A stretch of DNA of 16,617 bases from JAGMDK01 sp023128695 (GTDB lineage: Bacteria; Planctomycetota; Phycisphaerae; UBA1845; Fen-1342), in contig DAOVQG010000067.1 in NCBI GenBank assembly GCA_030628805.1, positions 1 to 16,617 on the forward strand, given 5' to 3'. This document shows positions 6,764 through 13,655 of this stretch, piece after piece. Under the pieces are notes generated by a model that made no database searches, had not been told where the DNA came from, and saw nothing but the letters and a program-made list of their open reading frames with translations. Each line of letters starts with the position of its first letter. Position 1 is the stretch's first letter. A program made the translations under genes and the position numbers.

Positions 6764-9700
6764 TCAATCGAACAAAGTCGGCGTTGGGTCGAGTTTCTTC
6801 TTGCCGGCTGATTTCTTACGCCTACCGCGACGCGGGGGCAGCGGGCGGCCGGGGCCGACGCGCGATAGGATCAGCTTCTGCTCATCGAGCGTCAGGTCGA
6901 ACAGCCGGAACACGATGCGGTCGATCAGGAAGTCGATCTCCGCCGCCTTGGCGCGGTTCTCGCGGATATCCCGGTGATACTTGAAGAACGTTTCCTGGAG
7001 CTTGCGCATCGGTCCGGTCGGGTGAGTGATCGCCCCACGTCCGGTCAGGTCGGCACGGATGCGGTCGCTCCCGATCTTGCTCTTGTTCTTGCGCAGCAGA
7101 TCGCAAAGCTCCTCCCACGCACCGGCTTCCCAGCTTTCGTGGTCGATCCCCGGCAAAGGGTACGACGGATACACGCGCGCGATGAGGTCAAACGGAATGT
7201 CGCCCGGTCCGGTGCCGTCGATGGGCGGCGCGACACCGTTCTTGAACCAGCGACCATCGGCGGCGACCTCGTCGTCCAGGCGCGAGGAGGCGTATCGACC
7301 TTGCCAGCCGAGGTAGTCGAGATCGTCGAGCCGCGCGTAACCGGCCCAGCTGTGCAGGGCTTTGGACTCGGTTGCAAGCTGGAGGCCGTCGCGCAAATCG
7401 GAAAACATCGAATTCCGTTCCTCGCCCAAGTTGCTCAAATCGCGCCCGAGGCGACCCAGGACGGAGGCCGCGTCTTGCCGTTGGGGCGCCGTTTTTTGTG
7501 ATGCGCCCAAATCAATTCCTTCGCACGGCTGACCGAGATCGGGGCATGGAATCGAGTAAATGTACTGTGTTGCAATATGATTGTCGCGGAAACAGGCGCG
7601 CATGAACTCGCTTGCTATGGAGGAATTCATGACAGCCAGGAAAGCGACGACGTCGTACGCGCAGCCGGGACTGAGGATTACCGCGTTGGTCGTGTTCAAC
7701 GCGATTGTTTTTTGGTTATCGAGGGCGGCGACGATCCGACGCTGCAGGTGAACATTGCGGACTTCTTGGACGACAATCTTGTCGGTTGCGGCCCAAAATT
7801 TCTCGGCGCGCGGGGCGTCGAGGGCGTCCCGGTCGTAATCGACGAACAGCTCAACGGACTCGATCTCGTACCGCCCAACGTGCTGTCCGCCAACTGCCCG
7901 ACGCCAGTTCCCCCGGGACAGACGGCGTGGACGAAGAAAGCGTTGGTTGTCACCCGTTCGCAGCCCTTGAGTAGCTTCAAGGAAGTTGCCTAGACGGCCG
8001 CGCCCCGCCGTACATTTCTGGATGACATCGCCGACGAGCGGATCCTCCGGAATTACAAAAGGAACGCCTGGCAGCTGCGCGAACACGGTGCTGGGCAGGC
8101 GGCGCAATACCGAAGGTGACAAGTCGGTGTCGGCCAAACGGGCGCCGAGAACTTTCGTGGGCTGTTCGCGATCGTAGCTCCCTTTCCTGGTGAAAACCAG
8201 CATGGGTTCATTGCTAGCTTCCTCGAAAATGGGAACCGTGAAATCGATGAGCGCTAATTCGTCGCATTCCTGCAACAGCAAGGCGCGCAGTTTAGCAAAC
8301 GAATTATTGTTGAGCAGCGTGTGGGGGATTATGAAACCTGTTCGCCCACCGTCGGGCGTCACGTTTGCCGCCAGCTCAACAAAGATCCCATACACGTCAA
8401 AGCGGTATTCGACGGTTTTCCACCTGTGCGCGTAGTATTCACGACACTCGTCGGGAACATCGATGATGAAGATATACGGCGGATTACCGATGACCGCATC
8501 GAACGCGCGCAGCTCCGGTTCACGTCGGGCAGTGAAGAACACGTCGGGGAAGTCGATGTCCCAATGGAAGAACTGACGCTCGCGGCTGACTTTCGTGGCT
8601 TTCTTGATCCAGCCTTGCTCGCGGCCCGGTAGCGATTCGACGGTCTTCGACCAATGTTCGAGATCGAGATCGCTGCCTTCGGTGACGAGGTGGGACGCAC
8701 CTTTGACGCCAAAATGCTCAGCGGTCAAACAATCGAGCAGTGCGCGGTAGCCTTCCACACCAGCCACGACTTTCTCGTATGTCTCGGCGGACTTGGTGAC
8801 CTCGGCTACGGTCGCGTCGGTCAGGTCGGCGATGTCCTCCATGTTGCGCGTCGCACGCTCAAGCGGTTCCATAGGGATGCCATACATCCATCCCTCGGAC
8901 GCCTTCTTGAGGTCGTCAATGGTCGCCCCGATGAGCGAGTTGCCGCACTTGAGGTGGTGGTCCATGAACGACAGCGGCGCGCCGAGCGTGAAGCTGTCCA
9001 ACCAGAGCGAGACCTTGGCGAGTTCGACGGCCATCGGGTTGAGGTCCACGCCGTAGACGCAACGCTTCATCACCAGCCGCTTGATGAGATTTACATCGGT
9101 GAGGCGATCCTCGTTGATCTTGACGCCCTGCTCGTCGAGCGATTCGATGATCTGCCGGCGGATGCGCTGGTCGATCAGCACCTGCACGGGGTTCCAGGGG
9201 AAGCCGGCAAGGAAGTCGAGAACCTTGTCGGTGATGAAGTCAACGGTCTCGACCAGAAAGTGGCCGCTGCCCATCGCCGGATCGAGGACTTTCAGATCGA
9301 ACACGTCCCACACGGTCTCCTCATGCTTGATGGCGATGCTGTGGGCGATGGCGTCGTCGGTGCGCGGTTGCGACCGCATCTTCTCCGCGCGTTTTCGCTC
9401 GAATTCGCGCGTCTCCTGATATTCGCGCTGGATGGGCCGCAGCTTGAGTTCGATAGCCTCGAACTTTTCGGTCAGCAGCGGGCCGACTGTGTTGGCGACG
9501 ATGTATTTGACGATGTGCTGCGGCGTGAAATACGAACCGCTGCTCTTGCGTTCCTTGTTGGACGGCACCAAGGCGACGCGCAGGCCCTTGCGCTGAAAGC
9601 CCTTTTCCCAGTCGTCGCGAGGAATGACGACGTGGTACATGAGCAGGCCCTCGTAGATGTTGCCGAGTTGGCGGACGCCGAGGGACTTGTAGTCCACGAA

Positions 9701-11464
9701 GACGAGGGCGTCGCTCTTGGCGTCTTCGCTGCGGGCGAGCAGGTCGAGTGCGCGGGCGAGGAAATAATCGGGAACGCGGTGCTTCTTGAGGAACCGTGCG
9801 GCCGCTGCCTCGCGGGACCGATCCATGCGCTGTGGTGAGGTCTCAAACAGCCCGCCATTGTAGGCCGGAACATTGTGATCCTTGCTGCCTTCGTCGATAA
9901 CCCTGAAAAGATCGCCGAGTCGGCGGTAAAGCGTGGTGTCGGTCTGATTGAACCTCTCCTTGAGCCGCTTCTCGACAGCGTCGGTTTCATCACCCGCCGC
10001 TTTGGCGATTTCCAGTTTAAGTCTGGTCAGGCTGACTGGGCGGTAGGCCGGGACTTGTACGGGCAGCAGATCGAGCGACTCGGCGTAGAGCAGGAACAAG
10101 AGGCGATAGAGCAGGGTCAGCGTGGCGTCGTAGACTTCGTCGAGGAACGGATCGCCCGCTCGGGTCGCCTCGCCGTGCTTCTTCTTGCGGTAGTCCACAA
10201 AGCCCTGGGCGAGATACGGAAACACGTCTTTGAAGATGTGGTCGCGTAGACGATCTCCCACTTCTTTGGCAAACGCGGCCGATCCCGCGCGCAGATGGTC
10301 GAGAAAGCACGCCGGCTGGCCGGACTCGTCATCGGGCAACGGGGCGACCGGGATGAACGCCGCGGCGCGGAAGAAGAGGTAGTAGTAACGGAAGGCCGTC
10401 AAGTCCTCGCGTTCGAGCGTTTCCGGGAGATCGACCTCGTAGTAGTTGCTTGCCCGCGAGTGGGCGGCGGCGCAGTAGAGCCGCCAATCCTTGCCGTTCG
10501 TCAGAATGGCCCAGGAAACGCCGTGATGCTCAAGCGCTCTGACAACACGGATGCCGGGTACGTCTTCCGGTCGATCCTGGTCGCGATCGTCCTTGCGGTC
10601 GAGCGACCGATCCCACGGATACACGAGCAGAGCGACATTGGCCGAAGCGCTGTTCTTCTTGGCTTCAAGCAGATAGTCAGCGGCGTCCTGACCCCGTACG
10701 CGCTTCGGGGTCTCAAAGCCCAACGCGGCCGCCAACGGTTTGACGAACTTGTCTTCGAGTTCGTCAGTCTTGAGGTTCCGGGTGTCGTCCGCGCGGTTGA
10801 ACACCTCCGACAACTCGCGGCGAGCCGGTCGAACGTCCTGGTGAAACACGGGGAAAAGGTCTTTGCGTGGCAGGCGGTTCTTGAGGAAGTAGTCGCTGAA
10901 CAGGTTACGGTTGTTGAACTCGTCCTCCGACCACTCGGCAAGCCGGAAGGCATCCTTGATGCGGTCATACTGGGCGTATGGGTCGCCGGCCTTGTTGGCC
11001 ATGCTATTCAGCACATGCAGGTGAACGCGGGTCGGATTGCGTCGGTCGAGTGAAAAGAGGCGGTGGGAGATGACGGGGCCTCCGGGCATTGGGCCTTTGC
11101 GTGGCGCCCGTTGCACGAGGGCGAAGTCGATCGGGTCGAAGTCCTTGGTCGTCAGGATCAGGAGGGTTTGGGCAGGCTTGTTGCGGAACGCGCTCACCAC
11201 GGCCTTGCGGAGATCGGCGGTTAGCGAGCCGACTTCAAACCAATACACCTCCAAGGCTGGATCGAGGCCCGGCTCCAGTCGCTCGGCGGCGACGCGGTGA
11301 GCCTCGCTGATGGCGTGCTGGACCCGCTCCGCGACGCCAAGACTGGCCGCCGTCTGCTCGATCGGATCGCTGACGTTGTAGCCGAGGGTGCCGAGGAACC
11401 GGCGCAGCTCCTCTGGACCACTAAGGGACTGTACGTCGGCGGCTGTGATTTCTCCGCTTGGCAT
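6764..11464 (-). CDS. Eco57I/type IIG-like DNA methyltransferase, 1566 aa, eroded nuclease motif
   Basis: This is a large class I adenine-type DNA methyltransferase of the Eco57I/PglX type. SAM-binding motif I is DPAMGSGHF (728-736) and the catalytic motif IV is NPPY (994-997). A target-recognition region begins around GLRTGDN (1167-1173) and extends towards the C-terminus, which ends in a Lys/Arg-rich stretch and LFD. The first 350 residues form the region that carries a PD-(D/E)XK nuclease in type IIG relatives, ending in the typical LTNGKDWRLY. Where relatives read VEAK-x-W-x-R-x-LD, this protein reads ALLVYPWDRSLD (W at 284), so the catalytic E-x-K seems absent. A nearby EAKK at 267-270 might be a shifted substitute. 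ATG 11464 has GAGGAA 5 bp upstream. It is first in the cassette. It likely methylates host DNA to mark self; whether it also cuts is doubtful. Confidence 0.9.
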   Translation of the reverse strand: MPSGEITAADVQSLSGPEELRRFLGTLGYNVSDPIEQTAASLGVAERVQHAISEAHRVAAERLEPGLDPALEVYWFEVGSLTADLRKAVVSAFRNKPAQTLLILTTKDFDPIDFALVQRAPRKGPMPGGPVISHRLFSLDRRNPTRVHLHVLNSMANKAGDPYAQYDRIKDAFRLAEWSEDEFNNRNLFSDYFLKNRLPRKDLFPVFHQDVRPARRELSEVFNRADDTRNLKTDELEDKFVKPLAAALGFETPKRVRGQDAADYLLEAKKNSASANVALLVYPWDRSLDRKDDRDQDRPEDVPGIRVVRALEHHGVSWAILTNGKDWRLYCAAAHSRASNYYEVDLPETLEREDLTAFRYYYLFFRAAAFIPVAPLPDDESGQPACFLDHLRAGSAAFAKEVGDRLRDHIFKDVFPYLAQGFVDYRKKKHGEATRAGDPFLDEVYDATLTLLYRLLFLLYAESLDLLPVQVPAYRPVSLTRLKLEIAKAAGDETDAVEKRLKERFNQTDTTLYRRLGDLFRVIDEGSKDHNVPAYNGGLFETSPQRMDRSREAAAARFLKKHRVPDYFLARALDLLARSEDAKSDALVFVDYKSLGVRQLGNIYEGLLMYHVVIPRDDWEKGFQRKGLRVALVPSNKERKSSGSYFTPQHIVKYIVANTVGPLLTEKFEAIELKLRPIQREYQETREFERKRAEKMRSQPRTDDAIAHSIAIKHEETVWDVFDLKVLDPAMGSGHFLVETVDFITDKVLDFLAGFPWNPVQVLIDQRIRRQIIESLDEQGVKINEDRLTDVNLIKRLVMKRCVYGVDLNPMAVELAKVSLWLDSFTLGAPLSFMDHHLKCGNSLIGATIDDLKKASEGWMYGIPMEPLERATRNMEDIADLTDATVAEVTKSAETYEKVVAGVEGYRALLDCLTAEHFGVKGASHLVTEGSDLDLEHWSKTVESLPGREQGWIKKATKVSRERQFFHWDIDFPDVFFTARREPELRAFDAVIGNPPYIFIIDVPDECREYYAHRWKTVEYRFDVYGIFVELAANVTPDGGRTGFIIPHTLLNNNSFAKLRALLLQECDELALIDFTVPIFEEASNEPMLVFTRKGSYDREQPTKVLGARLADTDLSPSVLRRLPSTVFAQLPGVPFVIPEDPLVGDVIQKCTAGRGRLGNFLEATQGLRTGDNQRFLRPRRLSRGNWRRAVGGQHVGRYEIESVELFVDYDRDALDAPRAEKFWAATDKIVVQEVRNVHLQRRIVAALDNQKTIALNTTNAVILSPGCAYDVVAFLAVMNSSIASEFMRACFRDNHIATQYIYSIPCPDLGQPCEGIDLGASQKTAPQRQDAASVLGRLGRDLSNLGEERNSMFSDLRDGLQLATESKALHSWAGYARLDDLDYLGWQGRYASSRLDDEVAADGRWFKNGVAPPIDGTGPGDIPFDLIARVYPSYPLPGIDHESWEAGAWEELCDLLRKNKSKIGSDRIRADLTGRGAITHPTGPMRKLQETFFKYHRDIRENRAKAAEIDFLIDRIVFRLFDLTLDEQKLILSRVGPGRPLPPRRGRRKKSAGKKKLDPTPTLFD

Positions 11465-11669
11465 ACGGCTTCCTCATGCCTGGTACCGGGCGGCACCCAG
11501 GGTACTCGAAGTGGGCGGACTCGGCCAGAATGAGGCGAAAACGGAAGGCTTCGTCCAGTTCACGAAACGCAAGCAAGCCCGCGTCGCTCGTGATCTTCGC
11601 TCCGTGGAATTCGAGCCTGAGCTTGCCATCAAACTGCATACGAAGTGCTTTTTTTCGCCTGTCACCCAT
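11421..11669 (-). pseudogene. 5' relic of an IS1380-family transposase gene
   Basis: The frame starting at 11669 reads MGDRRKKALRMQ, then LRLEFHGAKITSDAGLLAF and RELDEAF. This is the characteristic N-terminus of IS1380-family DDE transposases (usually over 400 aa). Similarity stops after about 45 residues, near 11535; the rest of the frame is unrelated and overlaps the start of the methyltransferase gene. ATG 11669 keeps a good ribosome binding site (CAGGAG, 6-7 bp upstream), so transcription and translation signals of the insertion sequence may survive. DNA to about 11770, including a GGAAATCCGGGTTTAA stretch, may be the remaining end of the element; no second inverted repeat was found. Because the relic points into the methyltransferase gene, its promoter could drive the cassette. 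Confidence 0.75.
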
Positions 11670-11811
11670 CGGGTGCTCCTGTCAGAATGGCCGGAAACCC
11701 TTGAATCACAGGGGACACGTGCACAAATCATGCCATCGCGAACACTCCATCTGGGAAATCCGGGTTTAATGCTGTCGTCAGCCTGACCGACACCCCGATG
11801 ATGACCGCCCC

Positions 11812-11932
11812 ATGACGCAATGACGCTAATGACGGTAGTTGGGTGTATCTTCTCTCGCTTACTACTTACTCTCTCTTTCTTCTCTTTCATGGTGAACAGA
11901 GGAAGTAGGGTTGTTTGCGTTATTTGCGTCAT
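11812..11932. repeat. ATGACGC direct repeats with an inverted partner
   Basis: On the plus strand ATGACGCAA (11812-11820), ATGACGCTA (11820-11828) and ATGACGG (11829-11835) follow each other with an 8-9 bp period. About 90 bp further on TTGCGTTATTTGCGTCAT (11915-11932) carries the reverse complement of ATGACGCAA and a related half-site. The two clusters face each other across the polypyrimidine tract. This looks like a multi-site binding region for a regulator or replication initiator. The 5' core ACGCAA also occurs in the 13088-13166 repeats, but the match is short. Confidence 0.5.
11847..11889 (+). other. Polypyrimidine tract
   Basis: Almost pure C/T sequence on the plus strand, including TTACTACTTACTC and CTCTCTTTCTTCTCTTTC. 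It is AT-richer than its surroundings and is flanked by the inverted ATGACGC clusters. Such asymmetric tracts can aid DNA unwinding or form unusual structures; a role in an origin is conjecture. Confidence 0.5.
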
Positions 11933-11991
11933 CAGCCGGACACCAGTGTCGATGCCCAGGGATGGCGCGCCCGGTATCTGACTACCTTCTT

Positions 11992-12019
11992 TAGACAGCC
12001 TGTGCGGGATCGGTATACT
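11992..12019 (+). promoter_or_regulatory. Sigma70-type promoter candidate for gene 12121
   Basis: TAGACA (11992-11997) and TATACT (12014-12019) match the -35 and -10 consensus at five of six positions each, with a 16-bp spacer. Transcription would start near 12026, giving a leader of about 95 nt before ATG 12121. The -10 is part of an imperfect dyad, GGTATAC-tagat-GTATCCC, which could be an operator overlapping the promoter. Confidence 0.45.
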
Positions 12020-12120
12020 AGATGTATCCCGGGCGGCGGCCGTCGCGAGTCGTCGCGTTGCCTGGAACCGTGCTCTCATCGTCCGACGCGGTTTCGGGCA
12101 GCGATACCCGGGGTAGGACG

Positions 12121-13080
12121 ATGATAATGCCCGAAGATCAAGTCTCGCCGTTGACCGGGAAACCCTACCCGACGATATCTACTCCGTTACGTGAATTGCT
12201 CGGCCCCTCTCTGCCTGTTGCAGCAAACATCGACGAGCTGTGTTCGCTCACCGGATCGGTTCCAGTACTGCTTGAAGAAATAATCTATGGAATGAAGGCG
12301 CTCATTGACCCAAAACTCACCAATGGTGAAAAACGCCTCCTCGAAGTGGATGTGCGTGCTGTCGCGTTCAGACTCATTGTAGAGCTGCAAGAATGGCTGC
12401 CGAACGTGGCGCGAAACGTCCTGGCAAAGCTAGACCATCACCCACAGTTTGACAAGGTGTTCCACGCTGTTGAGGAAGTGCGGATATGTGCTGACGTACT
12501 TTGCAAACTAACCTACGATCGCGTGAGAACGCCGGAGGATCAGGCCGTGGTCGCCCGATGTGTCAAGGTCGAAACCTTGGTTCAAGGGGCGATCAATGAT
12601 CTACGTCCGCTGGCGTACTGCGACGTGTCACCCCCGGACTCAACTCGGCTATTTAGTGATCCGGTGTGCAAAGCGTTCGACGATGTAACGGATGAAGCGG
12701 CAGGAGATACGGACTACTTGCGACAACTAGCATCGATGCTGCGCTATAAGATTGAGAAAGTCCACGCCAGCCAAGCAGGCGATTCCAGCCACAGAAACGT
12801 GCCTGGACAGTCTATTACAAAGAGACAGGGGCGAATTCAGTGGTTGGCGGAGGCGATGCTGCTTGTTCAGGATCATCCCGACTGGTCGGACGCCGAGATT
12901 GCCAGGCATGTCGGAAAAGATCGGTCAACGTTGTCGCGTAGTAAAGAATATCGAGCTTCGGCGGCAATGGCCCGCGGAAAGAAAGCCGACTTGCCCAGTG
13001 GGCATATTAAGAATGATCCTGATACCGGGTTGACCGACGTGGAAGCATATGACGAAAAAGATGACTACGATGACGCATGA
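12121..13080 (+). CDS. HTH-containing protein of unknown role, 319 aa
   Basis: The first 230 residues are a mostly helical region with no family I can name (it contains LCSLTGSVPVLLEEIIYGMK and QEWLPNVARNVLAKL). The last third has a clear helix-turn-helix at about 241-280: WLAEAMLLVQDHPDWSDAEI, then ARHVGKDRSTLSRSKEYRAS, like phage small-terminase or resolvase-type HTH segments. The C-terminus is acidic (DEKDDYDDA). ATG 12121 (alternative ATG 12127) was chosen because it follows GGGGTAGG and because the longer frame from 12022 would begin inside the predicted promoter transcript with Arg/Ser-rich, unlikely sequence. It sits upstream of the iteron-like repeats and the primase operon, so it may be the element's regulator or a replication initiator that binds those repeats. 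No catalytic motif is visible. Confidence 0.75.
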   Translation: MIMPEDQVSPLTGKPYPTISTPLRELLGPSLPVAANIDELCSLTGSVPVLLEEIIYGMKALIDPKLTNGEKRLLEVDVRAVAFRLIVELQEWLPNVARNVLAKLDHHPQFDKVFHAVEEVRICADVLCKLTYDRVRTPEDQAVVARCVKVETLVQGAINDLRPLAYCDVSPPDSTRLFSDPVCKAFDDVTDEAAGDTDYLRQLASMLRYKIEKVHASQAGDSSHRNVPGQSITKRQGRIQWLAEAMLLVQDHPDWSDAEIARHVGKDRSTLSRSKEYRASAAMARGKKADLPSGHIKNDPDTGLTDVEAYDEKDDYDDA

Positions 13081-13087
13081 TCCTGTT

Positions 13088-13166
13088 GCAACGCAACACG
13101 CAACGCAACACTGGCGCACGTTTCGTTCGGCAAAACACGCCTAATTCGCATTTCATAACGCAACAC
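13088..13166 (+). repeat. Iteron-like repeats (GCAACGCAACAC)
   Basis: Two perfect, directly abutting 12-mers GCAACGCAACAC at 13088-13099 and 13100-13111, and a third 10-bp core AACGCAACAC at 13157-13166. Each 12-mer itself contains two CAAC units. They lie in the only gap between the HTH gene and the primase operon. Direct repeats next to a replication gene are typical of iterons or of a repressor/initiator binding array. The number of copies is small, so an operator is as likely as an origin. Confidence 0.6.
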
Positions 13167-13172
13167 TAAATC

Positions 13173-13197
13173 AACGCGGACCCCTTTTAGACGCGTT
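13173..13197. promoter_or_regulatory. AACGCG/CGCGTT inverted repeat
   Basis: AACGCG (13173-13178) and CGCGTT (13192-13197) form a perfect 6-bp inverted repeat with a 13-base spacer. It ends five bases before the ribosome binding site of gene 13217 and immediately follows the iteron-like repeats, so it may be an operator or a leader hairpin for the primase operon. Confidence 0.4.
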
Positions 13198-13216
13198 CTA
13201 CAAAGGAGTAACCGCG

Positions 13217-13420
13217 ATGAACAAACAGAGATCAGAACACGATGAGCGGAGGCAACGCACGATCGCGGCAGTGGCGACGTTCACGGCGCTGATGCACGCC
13301 TATGAGCGCGGCGAGCTGTCAACGGCTGCCGGCGCTCAAGCTGAGCTAGCACGGCTGGGTGTAGTGGTTAGATTTGCCAGGCCGAAAGCTCACGACTGGA
13401 GAGGGGATTGCCATGCCTGA
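13217..13420 (+). CDS. Small hypothetical protein, 67 aa
   Basis: This is a short, charged protein (begins MNKQRSEHDERRQRTIAAVA) with no motif I can name. It has a helical middle (ATFTALMHAYERGEL, AGAQAELARLGV) and a basic end. The start is supported by a strong AAAGGAG ribosome binding site (13202-13208) 8 bp upstream of the ATG. Its last 8 bp overlap the start of the HTH gene at 13413, so the two are likely translationally coupled. It is the first gene of the operon that also holds the excisionase-like and primase genes. Small proteins of this kind often precede replication genes in integrative elements; the role is unknown. Confidence 0.65.
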   Translation: MNKQRSEHDERRQRTIAAVATFTALMHAYERGELSTAAGAQAELARLGVVVRFARPKAHDWRGDCHA

Positions 13421-13655
13421 CAAGCCCCCCACAACAGCGACCCTGGACAATGGCGATCACGACCCGCCAAAATTAGGCCTGCGCCCCCGAGAGGCAGCCA
13501 AGTCGTTGGGCATCTGTGAGCGGCTTTTGTGGTCAAAGACCAACGCTGGCGAGATTCCTCATGTTCGGATCGGTAGGGCGATTATCTATCCCATTGATCT
13601 ACTACGGGAATATCTGGCCCAGCAAGCCCAAAAGAAAGGGGGCAACCGCCGATGA
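13413..13655 (+). CDS. Excisionase-like (MerR-type HTH) DNA-binding protein, 80 aa
   Basis: The core, LRPREAAKSLGICERLLWSK followed by GEIPHVRIGRAIIYPIDLLREYL, is the HTH_17/excisionase pattern: a winged helix that recognises DNA, with the IPHVRIGRAIIYP wing typical of the family. Such proteins steer integrase towards excision or regulate element genes. ATG 13413 was chosen over 13374 because GAGGGGA lies 5 bp before it. It overlaps the preceding gene by 8 bp and the primase gene by ATGA (13652-13655). No integrase lies in the window, so an excision role is presumed from family alone; it could equally be a transcription or replication control factor for the operon. Confidence 0.85.
   Translation: MPDKPPTTATLDNGDHDPPKLGLRPREAAKSLGICERLLWSKTNAGEIPHVRIGRAIIYPIDLLREYLAQQAQKKGGNRR

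Larger units (their letters stand above)
11670..12120. other. Repeat-rich non-coding region between the cassette and gene 12121
   Basis: No convincing gene is present. From left to right it holds the probable end of the IS1380 relic (to about 11770), three ATGACG-type direct repeats (11812-11835), a polypyrimidine tract, inverted copies of the same repeat (11914-11932) and a plausible promoter (11992-12019) for the HTH gene. It also separates divergent transcription units, the minus-strand cassette and the plus-strand replication genes, so it is the natural place for shared control elements or an origin. Confidence 0.5.

Noticed and set aside
8654..9838. 394-codon plus-strand open frame
   Set aside because: Antisense to the methyltransferase core, including its SAM-binding motif; no ribosome binding site or recognisable domain.
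1866..11464. Assignment of the cassette as DISARM or BREX
   Set aside because: The SNF2 and methyltransferase types overlap with these systems, but the defining genes (DrmA/DrmB, or BrxC/PglZ) are not in the window.
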